58,830 nt of DNA, taken from Candidatus Solibacter sp. (lineage in GTDB: Bacteria; Acidobacteriota; Terriglobia; Bryobacterales; Bryobacteraceae). Where the stretch lies: NCBI GenBank assembly GCA_013822245.1, contig PNKE01000077.1, forward strand, positions 1 through 58,830, given 5' to 3'. The notes under the pieces are model-generated. The model had not been told where the DNA came from, did not search any database, and saw only the letters and a list, made by a program, of their open reading frames with translations. The position numbers and the translations under genes were made by a program. Positions 8,442-17,507 of the stretch are shown piece after piece. Within the stretch, counting starts at the first letter, position 1, and every line of letters begins with the position of its first letter.

Positions 8442-9587
8442 CTATTCCGCCGAGCGTTCGCTGACGCTCATGAGGAGTCCGAACGTGGCCATTGTGCAGA
8501 TGAGCGCGCTGCCGCCATAGCTGACCAGCGGCAGAGGGATGCCCTTGGTCGGCAGCAGGCTGATCGCCATGCTCATGTTGAACAGAGCCTGCGCCGCGAT
8601 GAGCGACACGCAACCGAGAGCAAGGTAGCGGCCGAAGAAGTCGGGCGCGAGCCAATACAGGCGGAATCCGCGCCAGAAGACGACCAGATAGCCGGCAATC
8701 AGCAGCGCGGCCCCGAACAGGCCGGTCTCCTCGGCGATGACGGCGTAGATGAAATCCGTATGAGCCTCGGGCAGGAATCCGAGTTTCTGCCCGCTTCGGC
8801 CAAGCCCGACGCCGGTGATGCCGCCGCTGCCGGATGCGATGCGCGCCTGGCGGGGCTGGTGATCGGCGTCGCGCGCGGCCTTGCTGGCGGCCAGATGCGG
8901 CTCGATCCACTTCAAATAGCTGGTGTTGTGGATGGTCTGCTCGGTGATGCCGGCGTAGGCCATCACGCGAAACAGCCGGTATGGCTTCTGGACGAGGAAG
9001 AAGATGGTGAGCACGAATCCAAGCAGCAGGGTGAGGTAGAAGTACTTACGTTCGATTCCGGCGACGAAGAAGACAACCGCCGCCGGCACGAGCACGATGG
9101 CCGCCGTGCCGAGGTCGCCCCAGGCGATCAGGCCCGTGATGCCGCCCACGACGCCGGCCGCGGGAAGAAGAGTATAGCGGTCGAACTCCTTGTTCTCGCG
9201 CCGCGAAACGAACCAGGCGAGGAACACGATGATGGCGGGCTTGGCGAGTTCGGAAGGCTGGAACTGCACGCCGGCGAAACGGAACCAGCGGTGGGCGACC
9301 GGGTCGGCGATGAGGACAAGGCCGAGCAGCACGAAGACGACGCCCACGGGAAGCCATATCCATAGAGGGTGCTGGAGGCGGGCGTAGTCCAGCCGTTTCA
9401 GCCACAGCATCACCGCGAGCCCCGCCAGCGCGAAGCCAAGCTGCTTGGCGGCATAGCTCCAGTTCTGCTTGCCGTGCATCACCTCGGCAACCACGCTTGA
9501 TGCGCTATAGACCATCACCAGACCGAAGGCCATGATGAGCAGCGTGGCGCTGAACAGCGGCCAGTCTGTCCTGAGCTTTGCCGTCAT
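8442..9587 (-). CDS. ftsW: Peptidoglycan glycosyltransferase FtsW (SEDS family)
   Basis: Polytopic SEDS glycosyltransferase that polymerises lipid II at the septum together with the FtsI transpeptidase. It has 381 residues with about ten hydrophobic helices. Family motifs visible are FQPSELAKPA, the large periplasmic loop with GVGLGRSGQKLGFLPEAHTD (interaction and catalytic region) and PLPLVSYGGSA near the C-terminus. It starts six bases before the murD stop in the transcript order, and its TAG stop lies in the same frame as murG, nine bases before the proposed murG CTG. Confidence 0.96.
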   Translation of the reverse strand: MTAKLRTDWPLFSATLLIMAFGLVMVYSASSVVAEVMHGKQNWSYAAKQLGFALAGLAVMLWLKRLDYARLQHPLWIWLPVGVVFVLLGLVLIADPVAHRWFRFAGVQFQPSELAKPAIIVFLAWFVSRRENKEFDRYTLLPAAGVVGGITGLIAWGDLGTAAIVLVPAAVVFFVAGIERKYFYLTLLLGFVLTIFFLVQKPYRLFRVMAYAGITEQTIHNTSYLKWIEPHLAASKAARDADHQPRQARIASGSGGITGVGLGRSGQKLGFLPEAHTDFIYAVIAEETGLFGAALLIAGYLVVFWRGFRLYWLAPDFFGRYLALGCVSLIAAQALFNMSMAISLLPTKGIPLPLVSYGGSALICTMATFGLLMSVSERSAE

Positions 9588-9593
9588 AACCCC

Positions 9594-10931
9594 TCATCCC
9601 TCCAATGCGCGGACCAAGTCCCTGTAAACCCGGCCGCGGTGCTCGAAGCCGTCGAACTGATCGAAACTCGCGCAGGCCGGCGCCAGCAGGACGGTGTCGC
9701 CCGGCTTGGCATGTGCGCGGGCGAAAGCGACGGCGGCGTGTATGTCGCCGCACTGCTCGATGCGGACCGCGCCGGAAATCTGCGACTCGATTTTGGCCGC
9801 CGCCGCGCCAATCAGCAGCGCCGCGCGGGCGCGCGCGGCAAGCAGCGGCCGCAGAGGGCGGTAGTCGCTGTCCTTGTCCTTGCCGCCGAGGATCACCCAA
9901 AGCCCGCTGTCGAACGACTCCAGCGCCTTGATGGCCGCGTCGACGTTTGTCGCCTTCGAGTCGTTGAAGTAGTCCACCCGGTTCAGCGCGCGGACAAACT
10001 CGATGCGATGCTCGACGCCGGGGAAACCGGCCACGGCGGCGCGCATTCCAGCCAGCGGCGCGCCGGCCAGCGCGCAGGCGCATCCGGCGGCCAGTACGTT
10101 TTCCAGATTGTGACGGCCGCGCAGACCAATCTCCGAGGCAGGCATCCAGACCTCATCGCCGGACATCAGATCCGTCCCGTCGAGCCAGAATCCGCCGTCC
10201 GCGCGCCCGCCGCCGTTGAACCAGTGGACGCGGCCCGGCACGCGGCCGGCCCACGAGCGCGTGATTTCGTTCCCGGCGTTCAGCACGGCGTGGTCGCCGG
10301 GCATCTGGCCGGCGAACATGTTCAGCTTCGCGGCGGCGTATTTTTCCATCGTGTGATGGCGGTCGAGATGGTCGGGCGTGACGTTGAGCGCCAGTCCGAT
10401 ATGAACTCGTGTGCGGCGGAACATCTCGGTCTGGAAACTCGACAGCTCAAGAACGTTCCACTGATCGTCGCGCGAAGTTCCGATCATCGACGCCACGGCT
10501 TGATTGCCGATGTTGCCGCCCACCTGCACCGGGAATCCGCACTCCTTCAGCAGATGCCCGCACAGGGCCGTCACCGTCGTCTTGCCGTTGGAACCCGTGA
10601 TGCCCATCACCGGACCGTGCAGGAAGCGGCAAGCGAGCTCGACATCGCCGGTGATCTGGACGCCGCGGCGCCGCGCTTCGTCGAAGATCTCCTGGTCGGG
10701 GCGGACGCCCGGGCTCAGCACCGCCATCTCCACGCCCGCCAGCGCCTGCGCTCCCTGCAGGGCGAACGCCGCGCCGTGTTCCCGAAGGACTTCGGCCACG
10801 CCCGGCAACTGTTCGAGCGGCTTCGAGTCGCAGGCGACCACCTCGGCGCCCTTGCGCGCCAGCAACTCCACCGTCGCCAGTCCCGACTTGGCGAGCCCGA
10901 ATACCGCGATCCTCTTGCCTGCGAATTCCAT
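9594..10931 (-). CDS. murD: UDP-N-acetylmuramoyl-L-alanine-D-glutamate ligase MurD
   Basis: ATP-dependent ligase adding D-glutamate to UDP-MurNAc-L-Ala. The protein has 445 residues from the ATG at 10931. The N-terminal UDP-binding domain starts KRIAVFGLAKSGLAT, the P-loop is GSNGKTT (residues 113-119), and the central motif LNVTPDHLDRHHTMEKYAAAK and the C-terminal NDSKATN and LAPACASFDQFDGFEHRG are typical of MurD. Its start codon lies two bases after the mraY stop. A longer open frame runs back to 11939 through mraY, but that part is antisense-frame noise and not MurD-like. Confidence 0.96.
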   Translation of the reverse strand: MEFAGKRIAVFGLAKSGLATVELLARKGAEVVACDSKPLEQLPGVAEVLREHGAAFALQGAQALAGVEMAVLSPGVRPDQEIFDEARRRGVQITGDVELACRFLHGPVMGITGSNGKTTVTALCGHLLKECGFPVQVGGNIGNQAVASMIGTSRDDQWNVLELSSFQTEMFRRTRVHIGLALNVTPDHLDRHHTMEKYAAAKLNMFAGQMPGDHAVLNAGNEITRSWAGRVPGRVHWFNGGGRADGGFWLDGTDLMSGDEVWMPASEIGLRGRHNLENVLAAGCACALAGAPLAGMRAAVAGFPGVEHRIEFVRALNRVDYFNDSKATNVDAAIKALESFDSGLWVILGGKDKDSDYRPLRPLLAARARAALLIGAAAAKIESQISGAVRIEQCGDIHAAVAFARAHAKPGDTVLLAPACASFDQFDGFEHRGRVYRDLVRALEG

Positions 10932-10933
10932 CG

Positions 10934-12067
10934 TTATCTCAACTTCAACGTCGTCAGCGCGAACAGCGCCATCACCAGGCCCGCGATCCAGAACCGGGTG
11001 ATCACCTTGGCCTCGTCCCAACCCATCTTTTCGAAATGGTGGTGCAGCGGCGCCATGCGGAATACCCGTTTCCCCGTCATTTTGAACGAAGCCACCTGGA
11101 TGATCACGCTCAGCGCCTCGATCACATAGACGCCGCCGATGAAGATCAACAGGATCTCCTGCTTGATCAGCACCGCGATCACGCCCAGGCTGCCGCCCAG
11201 GGCCAGCGACCCCACGTCGCCCATGAACACTTCCGCCGGGTGGGCGTTGTACCAGAGGAACCCCAGGCTGGCGCCGGTCAGCGAGGCGGCGAAAATGGTC
11301 AGTTCGGCCGCGCCGGGCAGGCGCGCGATGTCGAGGTAGTCGGCAAACACCCTGTGGCCGCTGACGTAACACAGCACCGTCATCGCCCCGCCGGCGATGA
11401 TCATCAACCCCGTAGCCAGCCCGTCCAGCCCGTCTGTCAGGTTCACGGCGTTCGAAGCCCCCACAACCACCAGCCAGAGGAACGCGAAGAAGAAGAAGAA
11501 CGCCAGCGGGTAGGTCCATGGACTTGCCAGCAGAGACTCCATCAGCAGGCCAGGCCGCCAACTCTTGACGAACGGAACGTTCATCGCCGTCGAATACAGG
11601 CCCATCGAACGCAACACCAGCAGCCACACGCCCAGCAGCAGCACCAGCAACACCTGAAGCCCCATCTTCTGCCTGCCCGTGAGTCCCAGGTTCTTGCCCT
11701 TTTTCACCTTCGACCAGTCGTCGAGGAACCCGATCGCGCCGTAGCCGAGCAGCCCGAACAGCGCCACCCAGACATAGGGGTTCGCCAGATTGGTAAACAA
11801 CAAGGTCGGGATCACCACGGCCGTGATGATCAGCAGCCCGCCCATGGTCGGCGTGCCGGCCTTCTTCTGATGCGATTCGGGACCCGCCTCGCGAATGTGC
11901 TGCCCGATCTGCAGATCGCGCAACTTGCGGATCATCCACGGACCCAGCAGCAGCGCCACCAGCAGCGCCGTCAGGCTGGCCGCCAGCGTGCGGAATGTGA
12001 CATAGCCGAAAATCCGGAACGGCGTGAAGTGCGGATAAAGCTGCTCGAAGAAGAGCCAGTACAGCAT
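10934..12067 (-). CDS. mraY: Phospho-N-acetylmuramoyl-pentapeptide transferase MraY
   Basis: Integral membrane enzyme that moves phospho-MurNAc-pentapeptide onto undecaprenyl phosphate to form lipid I. It has 377 residues with about ten membrane helices. Family motifs are KKAGTPTMGG, the aspartate-rich FLDDWSKV, NAVNLTDGLDGLATG, and the histidine motif APLHHHFEKMGW near the C-terminus. The ATG at 12067 comes one base after the murF stop (TGACATG arrangement), which decides this start over an upstream one at 12142 that would lie inside murF. Confidence 0.97.
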   Translation of the reverse strand: MLYWLFFEQLYPHFTPFRIFGYVTFRTLAASLTALLVALLLGPWMIRKLRDLQIGQHIREAGPESHQKKAGTPTMGGLLIITAVVIPTLLFTNLANPYVWVALFGLLGYGAIGFLDDWSKVKKGKNLGLTGRQKMGLQVLLVLLLGVWLLVLRSMGLYSTAMNVPFVKSWRPGLLMESLLASPWTYPLAFFFFFAFLWLVVVGASNAVNLTDGLDGLATGLMIIAGGAMTVLCYVSGHRVFADYLDIARLPGAAELTIFAASLTGASLGFLWYNAHPAEVFMGDVGSLALGGSLGVIAVLIKQEILLIFIGGVYVIEALSVIIQVASFKMTGKRVFRMAPLHHHFEKMGWDEAKVITRFWIAGLVMALFALTTLKLR

Positions 12068-12068
12068 G

Positions 12069-13376
12069 TCAGTCAGACTCCATGAAGGCCGCCAGCGCCT
12101 CTTCAACCTTCGTGCCGCGCGACCCTTTAAACAGGATCGCATCCCCTTCCAGAACCACGCCCTTCAACCACTGCCCGGCCTCGGCCGGCGAGTCGAAGAA
12201 AGCCGCCTCCGCCTTGTGCCCCGAGGCGTTCGCCGCCGCCTCCACAAGCGCCTCGGCCTGGCCTTTCACGCCCGCCACGATGTCGATGCCGCTCTCCGCC
12301 GCGTACTCGCCGACCTCGCGGTGGAGCGCCTCGGACCATCTCCCCAACTCCAGCATCTCGCCCAGCACGGCGATGCGCCGCCGCGCCGGCGTCTTCGCCA
12401 GCAGGTCGATCATCATCTTCGCCGCTTCCGGGTTCGAATTGTAGCAGTCGTTCCAGATCAGCGCCCCGCGCGCGTGCAGCCGCTCGAATCGCATCTTCGG
12501 CGGGGTGAGCGTTTCCAGGCCCTGCCTTGCTTCGATGAGCGGCACGTCCATCACCCGCGCCACCGCCAGCGCCGCCAGGCAGGCCATCACGCCTCCAAGC
12601 GCCGGCAGAGGGCAAGCCACCGTCTGGCCGTCGACATTGAAACGCGCCCCGTGCTCGGTATATTCGATCCCGGCCGCGCGGACCGTGGCGCCTTCGCCGG
12701 TACCGTAGGTCACCACGCGCCCGCCGTGCACGCCGGCGAAAGCACGCACCCGCGGATCGTCGGAGTTCAGCACCGCCACGCCGTCGGGCCGGAGCGATTC
12801 CACCAGTTCGCGTTTCGCCGCCGCGATGCCTTCGATCGATTCGAAGTTCTCGATGTGAGCCGTGCCGACGTTGGTCACCACGGCGATCTCCGGCCGCGCG
12901 ATCGCCGCCAGTTCGCGGATCTCGCCCGCATGGTTCATCCCGATTTCGAGAACCGCCACGCCCGCCGTATCCGGCATGTTGAGGATCGACAGGGGAACGC
13001 CGATGCGGTTGTTGAAATTGCCCTGCGTCTTGCCGACTCGGAAGCGCGGTGCAAGCGCCGCGGCGATGGCGTCCTTGGTGGTGGTCTTGCCGGCGCTGCC
13101 CGTCACGGCCACCACGGCGCGGCCCCATGCCGCCCTGCGTCCGGCGGCTTCCCGCTGCAACCATTGAAGCGTGTCGGCGACGATCTCCTGCGCAATCGGC
13201 AGTTGCACGGGCCTCGCCAGCACCGCCGCCCGCGCGCCCCGCTCGATGGCCGCGCCGACAAAATCATGGCCGTCATGACGCTCGCCGGCCAGCGCCACAT
13301 AGGCCTGGCCGGGCTCCAGCGTCCGCGTGTCGGTGCTCACCCCCTGGCAAGCGATGCCGGCGACATCGACTCTCAT
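12069..13376 (-). CDS. murF: UDP-N-acetylmuramoyl-tripeptide-D-alanyl-D-alanine ligase MurF
   Basis: Adds the D-Ala-D-Ala dipeptide to the UDP-MurNAc-tripeptide. It has 435 residues from the ATG at 13376, which overlaps the murE stop by four bases. The N-terminal domain has STDTR and GERHDGHDFV, the P-loop is GSAGKTTTKD (residues 93-102), and the central domain shows LEIGMNHAGEIREL and VGTAHIENF. The C-terminal domain contains NDCYNSNP, which places it as MurF rather than MurE. No ddl gene is present in the window to supply the dipeptide. An open frame continuing to 14138 lies across murE and is not real. Confidence 0.96.
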   Translation of the reverse strand: MRVDVAGIACQGVSTDTRTLEPGQAYVALAGERHDGHDFVGAAIERGARAAVLARPVQLPIAQEIVADTLQWLQREAAGRRAAWGRAVVAVTGSAGKTTTKDAIAAALAPRFRVGKTQGNFNNRIGVPLSILNMPDTAGVAVLEIGMNHAGEIRELAAIARPEIAVVTNVGTAHIENFESIEGIAAAKRELVESLRPDGVAVLNSDDPRVRAFAGVHGGRVVTYGTGEGATVRAAGIEYTEHGARFNVDGQTVACPLPALGGVMACLAALAVARVMDVPLIEARQGLETLTPPKMRFERLHARGALIWNDCYNSNPEAAKMMIDLLAKTPARRRIAVLGEMLELGRWSEALHREVGEYAAESGIDIVAGVKGQAEALVEAAANASGHKAEAAFFDSPAEAGQWLKGVVLEGDAILFKGSRGTKVEEALAAFMESD

Positions 13377-14857
13377 CGCCGCTCCCCGCCGCCGGCGTAG
13401 CCCATCGACGCCAGCGTCTGTTCGGCCACCTCGCGGTCGTCGAAGCGGATCGTCCCCTGGTTCAGCACCTGGTAGTCCTCGTGGCCCTTGCCCGCGAGGA
13501 TCACCACGTCGCCGGGACGCGCCTCCGCGATCGCCCTCCGGATCGCTTCCCTCCGGTCGGGCAGGACGACATAGGGCGTTTCGCACTTCTGCACGCCCAC
13601 CAGGATGTCGTTGATGATCAGCAGCGGGTCCTCGCTGCGCGGGTTGTCGCTGGTCACTACAACGTAGTCGCTCATCTCGGCCGCCGCCCGGCCCATCAGC
13701 GGACGTTTCTTGCGGTCGCGGTCGCCGCCGCAGCCGAACAGGATGATTACCCGCGCCGAAGTCAGTTTCCGCGCCGCCTGGATGACGTTGCGCAGCGCAT
13801 CGTCTGTGTGTGCGTAGTCCACCGCCACCAGGAAAGGCTGGCCGCGATCCACCCGCTCGAACCGGCCCGGCGCTCCGGCACACTCGCTCAGAGCCTGCGC
13901 CGCATTCACCGCGTCCACATCCAGCGTGACCAGCGCGGCGAACGCCGCCGTCAGGTTGTAGACATTCATCAGGCCCGTCAGCTTGGATGCGACCGCGTAA
14001 TCCTCCCCTCGCCAACTGATTTTGAAACTCAGCCCGCCGATGCCTGTCTCGACGTTCATCGCTCGGATCGAGACGCCCTCCTTGAGACCATAGGTCAGCG
14101 CTTCGCTGCCGGCGGCGACGGGAATCCTTGCGCCCCACTCATCGTCGGCGTTGATCGCCACGAAGCGCGGCGCAGCGCCGCCGGCGCCGGCGAACAGCAT
14201 GCACTTGGCGGCGAAGTACTCTTCCATATCCGTGTGGAAATCCAGGTGGTCGCGCGTGAGGTTGCTGAAAACCGCCGTATGGAAATCCAGTCCGTGCACG
14301 CGGCCCAGGGCCAGCGCGTGCGAACTCACCTCCAGGACGCAATCGGTCCCGCCGCCCGCGGCCACTTCGGCGAAAATGCGCACCAGGTCGACCGACTCCG
14401 GCGTCGTATTCACCGCCGGCCTGACTTCATCGAGCACGCGGTACTCCACCGTGCCCACCATGCCCGTCTTTCGGCCCAGCGCGCGCAGGCTCTGATCGAT
14501 CAGGTACGCCGTCGTCGTCTTGCCGTTGGTCCCGGTCACGCCGGCGAGGCGGATCTTTGTGTCCGGACAGTCGAAAAACCGCCGCGCCATCTCCGCCAGC
14601 GCCCGCCGTCCGTGCGGCACCTGGAGCCAGGGCGCCGGAAACGCGGCCGGCGCTTCGGACTCGCTCACCACCGCGACGGCGCCGCGTTCCACGGCCCGCG
14701 GCGCGAACGCGCGGCCGTCCTGGCTGCTTCCCTTGAATGCGAAGAAGACCGAGCCCGGCCCGGCCTTGCGCGAGTCGTATTCAAGGCCGCTCACCGGCAG
14801 CGCGCGGATATCCGCCGGCAGTGGCGGCGCGGGAAACAACTCGCCGAGCGTCTTCAC
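13373..14857 (-). CDS. murE: UDP-MurNAc-tripeptide synthetase MurE (meso-diaminopimelate type)
   Basis: Adds the third amino acid of the stem peptide. The protein has 494 residues. The P-loop GTNGKTTT is at 109-116, the carbamylated-lysine region reads YFAAKCMLF (about 214-222), and the amino-acid selectivity motif DNPR (404-407) followed by SEDP indicates meso-diaminopimelate rather than lysine. The start overlaps ftsI by four bases (ATGA) and the stop overlaps murF by four bases. The motif is the best evidence in the window for the peptidoglycan chemistry of the host. Confidence 0.96.
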   Translation of the reverse strand: MKTLGELFPAPPLPADIRALPVSGLEYDSRKAGPGSVFFAFKGSSQDGRAFAPRAVERGAVAVVSESEAPAAFPAPWLQVPHGRRALAEMARRFFDCPDTKIRLAGVTGTNGKTTTAYLIDQSLRALGRKTGMVGTVEYRVLDEVRPAVNTTPESVDLVRIFAEVAAGGGTDCVLEVSSHALALGRVHGLDFHTAVFSNLTRDHLDFHTDMEEYFAAKCMLFAGAGGAAPRFVAINADDEWGARIPVAAGSEALTYGLKEGVSIRAMNVETGIGGLSFKISWRGEDYAVASKLTGLMNVYNLTAAFAALVTLDVDAVNAAQALSECAGAPGRFERVDRGQPFLVAVDYAHTDDALRNVIQAARKLTSARVIILFGCGGDRDRKKRPLMGRAAAEMSDYVVVTSDNPRSEDPLLIINDILVGVQKCETPYVVLPDRREAIRRAIAEARPGDVVILAGKGHEDYQVLNQGTIRFDDREVAEQTLASMGYAGGGERR

Positions 14858-16926
14858 GGCTTTGCGAACTCCACCCGCACGCGCCCGCCCGCCGGCATCA
14901 CGCTGCCCGGCGGCGGGTTCTGACGCTGCGCCCTGCCCGATCCGACCACCTCCACCTCGACGCCAAGCGCCGAGGACCGCCTCAGCACGGCGACCAGCGG
15001 CAGCCCGCGGAAATCGGGCGCCCTCGGCCCGGCCAGCAGCGGCGAGGACGGCAGGGCGGGCGTCTCGGGCTCGGCCGCCGTCACCGGGTCCGGCGGCAGC
15101 ACCTCGACTTTCTCCGGCCCCGACGCGATCACCTGTTCCGGCGTCTCCGGCACGCTTGTCTCGGGGGCGTCCATCGGCACCTGGAGGATCCGTAGCGCCG
15201 CCGAGGCCACCTTGGCAAACACCGGCGCCGCGGCCGCGCCGCCCTGTCGCGGCGTGTCGTTCAATGTCACCACCACCACCACTTTCGGGTTGGCCACCGG
15301 CGCGAAGCCGATGAACGACGAGTTGTGGCGGTTCACCCAGCCCTGGCCAGGAACAAACATTTCGGCCGAACCGGTTTTTCCGCCGGTGCTCCAGCCCGCC
15401 ACTTTCGCCCGCTTGCCCGTTCCTTCGAGCACCACGCGCTGCATGATCTTCCGCAGTTGGATCGACGTGTCGCCGCCGATGGCGCGCTTCGGCTTCTCGC
15501 GCACCACCGGCAGATCCTCCATCGTGCCGTCGGCGCGCGGGCGCTGTTTTCTCGCCACCAGGTGCGGCTCCACCAGGTATCCGCCATTGGCGACCACGGC
15601 CGTCGCCCGCGCCAGTTGAACCGCCGTGGCGGCGATCTCATGGCCGAAAGAGATGTACTCGTGCGAATTCGGGCCCCAGCACCAGTGGTCGTTCGGCCCC
15701 TGGCATTCCAGCCGCCGCAGGATGCCTGCCGTTTCGCCCGGCAGTTCGATCCCGGTCTTCCTGCCCATGCCGAACTTCATCAGGTATTCCCACAGTGTCC
15801 TTGGACCGAGATCGATCGCCACCTTCGCCACGCCGATATTCGACGACTTGATCAGAACCATCGGCAGCGGGATCGTGCCGTATCCTTGGCGCAGATCCGT
15901 GATGGGCTTGCGGCCCGGACGCGGAAACCGGCCGTTCTCGCAGTTGATCAGCGAGTTCCCGGAGTACTCGCCCGTGTCCAGCCCCATGGTCACCGTGATC
16001 ATCTTCATCACCGAACCCGGCTCGCAGGGTTCCTGCACGGCGATGTTGAGGCGGCGATGCAGGGCCGCTTTCCGCGCGCCCGGCTCTTCCGGAATCACTT
16101 CCGAAGGATCGAAAGTCGGGTAGTTCGCCAGCGCCAGCACCGCGCCGTCCTCCGGCCGCATCACCAGAACGGTCGCCTTCTTCGCCGCCGCCGCTTCCAC
16201 TCCTTCGGCCAGCGCGCGTTCGGCCTCGTACTGGATGGCGCTGTCGAGCGTCAGCGTCAGGTTCGCGCCTTCGGTTGCGGGCTTTTCGATCCAGCTGATG
16301 TAGCGCTCCTGAAGCGAATCGGTCAGCACCCTCATCGTGCCCGGCGTGCCCTTCAGGTCCGCATTCAGCTTCTGCTCGATGCCCGCGTTGCCGTTGCCCT
16401 CGCGGTTCAGGCTGCCGAGGACATGCGACGCCAGCGTGGCGTTGGGGTACTCACGGCGGCTGTCGTGAACGATCTCGATGTAGGGAAACGGCTGGCGCTT
16501 GAGCCGCAGCGCTTCCTCGTCGCTCACATGGCGCTTCAGCACCATGTACGACCGGCCCGGCGCGCCTGCCGGGCGGAGTTTGCGCTCCTCGATCCCGGCT
16601 TCGATCTCCGGCGCGGGGATGCCCAGCACGGGCGCCACAGAGCCGGCAAAGAACTTCGTATCCACCACGCGCCGCGGGTTGATCACCGCCGACTGCGTCC
16701 TGATGCTGAGCGCCAGCGGGTGGCCCGTCCGGTCCACAATCTCGCCGCGCGTCGCCCTGACCGGAACGGTCCTCTCATGCTGGTTGCGGGCGATCACGAC
16801 ATATTCGTCGTGCATCACCACCTGCAGGTAGACCAGCTTGCCGAAGACCGCAAGCGCCCAGAAAACCGTCAGCCGGCCGATCCAAATCGCCCGGCGCGCC
16901 GACTTTCTCTCCACCTGGATTGCCAT
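14854..16926 (-). CDS. ftsI: Septal peptidoglycan transpeptidase FtsI (PBP3) with PASTA domain
   Basis: Class B penicillin-binding protein that cross-links septal peptidoglycan. It has 690 residues from the ATG at 16926 (GGAG six bases upstream). A basic N-terminus and one membrane helix (about 13-36) are followed by the pedestal domain (from RGEIVDRTG, residue 60) and the transpeptidase domain with Ser305-x-x-Lys308 (PGSVMK), Ser361-Ser-Asn363 and Lys517-Thr-Gly519. Residues about 630-690 form a PASTA domain, which in other bacteria senses muropeptides or binds partners; PASTA on FtsI is seen in several phyla. It follows ftsL after 76 untranslated bases, the largest gap in the cluster, and overlaps murE. 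Confidence 0.95.
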   Translation of the reverse strand: MAIQVERKSARRAIWIGRLTVFWALAVFGKLVYLQVVMHDEYVVIARNQHERTVPVRATRGEIVDRTGHPLALSIRTQSAVINPRRVVDTKFFAGSVAPVLGIPAPEIEAGIEERKLRPAGAPGRSYMVLKRHVSDEEALRLKRQPFPYIEIVHDSRREYPNATLASHVLGSLNREGNGNAGIEQKLNADLKGTPGTMRVLTDSLQERYISWIEKPATEGANLTLTLDSAIQYEAERALAEGVEAAAAKKATVLVMRPEDGAVLALANYPTFDPSEVIPEEPGARKAALHRRLNIAVQEPCEPGSVMKMITVTMGLDTGEYSGNSLINCENGRFPRPGRKPITDLRQGYGTIPLPMVLIKSSNIGVAKVAIDLGPRTLWEYLMKFGMGRKTGIELPGETAGILRRLECQGPNDHWCWGPNSHEYISFGHEIAATAVQLARATAVVANGGYLVEPHLVARKQRPRADGTMEDLPVVREKPKRAIGGDTSIQLRKIMQRVVLEGTGKRAKVAGWSTGGKTGSAEMFVPGQGWVNRHNSSFIGFAPVANPKVVVVVTLNDTPRQGGAAAAPVFAKVASAALRILQVPMDAPETSVPETPEQVIASGPEKVEVLPPDPVTAAEPETPALPSSPLLAGPRAPDFRGLPLVAVLRRSSALGVEVEVVGSGRAQRQNPPPGSVMPAGGRVRVEFAKP

Positions 16927-17002
16927 CTCGATCTCCGCCTCATCTGCCCGGCCATGTCCACCCGCATTCGCGCGCCGTCCCCCTCGCCCCGCGTTTCCTC
17001 GT

Positions 17003-17464
17003 TTACTCGCCGCCCGACAACTTCGCCACCGTCTCGCCGCCCGGAGCGGCATACAGAACCGCATTCGCCGCCGGAGCCACGAATTCCCTGCCTGCCCAAT
17101 GCTCCACCTGCGCCGGGCTCTCCAGCCGCGCCCGATCCGCGCGCACGCTCCTCAGCGTGTTCACCAACTGCTCGCGCTCCTGCTTCAATGATTCGATCCT
17201 GTGGCTCACCACCAGCGAATACGTGCCCGGCAGCATCAGCGCGATCACCAGAACGCTGGCCGCGATCACGCCGCCCGCCATGCCCACGCTGGCCAGCGTC
17301 TCGCGCGTGTCCGCCACGCGCTCCACGCCCGTGTTGTCGATATCCTTCACATACAGCAGGATGTCCTCACGCGGCAGCGCGCGCAGACGGAAATCCGATT
17401 TCTCCCGCCGGGCCGGAGCCTTCGCCGCGCCCAGCCACTCCATCAAGCCGCCGAATGTCGCCAT
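17003..17464 (-). CDS. ftsL: FtsL-like cell division protein
   Basis: Small bitopic protein of 153 residues in the position always held by ftsL, between rsmH and ftsI. The cytoplasmic part is about 60 residues and contains charged and polar sequence. A single membrane helix (about 62-83, with VIAASVLVIALMLPGTYSLV) is followed by a short coiled-coil segment with heptads (SLKQEREQLVNTLRSVRADRA). FtsL sequences are poorly conserved, so the assignment rests on topology and place. It would form a complex with FtsB/DivIC and FtsQ. The ATG at 17464 has GGAGG seven bases upstream; a TTG six bases earlier is too close to that site to be preferred. Confidence 0.85.
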   Translation of the reverse strand: MATFGGLMEWLGAAKAPARREKSDFRLRALPREDILLYVKDIDNTGVERVADTRETLASVGMAGGVIAASVLVIALMLPGTYSLVVSHRIESLKQEREQLVNTLRSVRADRARLESPAQVEHWAGREFVAPAANAVLYAAPGGETVAKLSGGE

Positions 17465-17507
17465 CGCCAATCCTCCATCTGCCTCGCTGCAATTGCTTCA
17501 ATCCCGT

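Noticed and set aside
10932-11939. Upstream extension of murD to a 781-residue protein
   Set aside because: The added part is an alternative frame of mraY with no family similarity; murD has a proper start at 10931.
13377-14138. Upstream extension of murF to a 689-residue protein
   Set aside because: The extra residues are an alternative frame of murE; the ATGA overlap at 13373-13376 gives a normal murF start.
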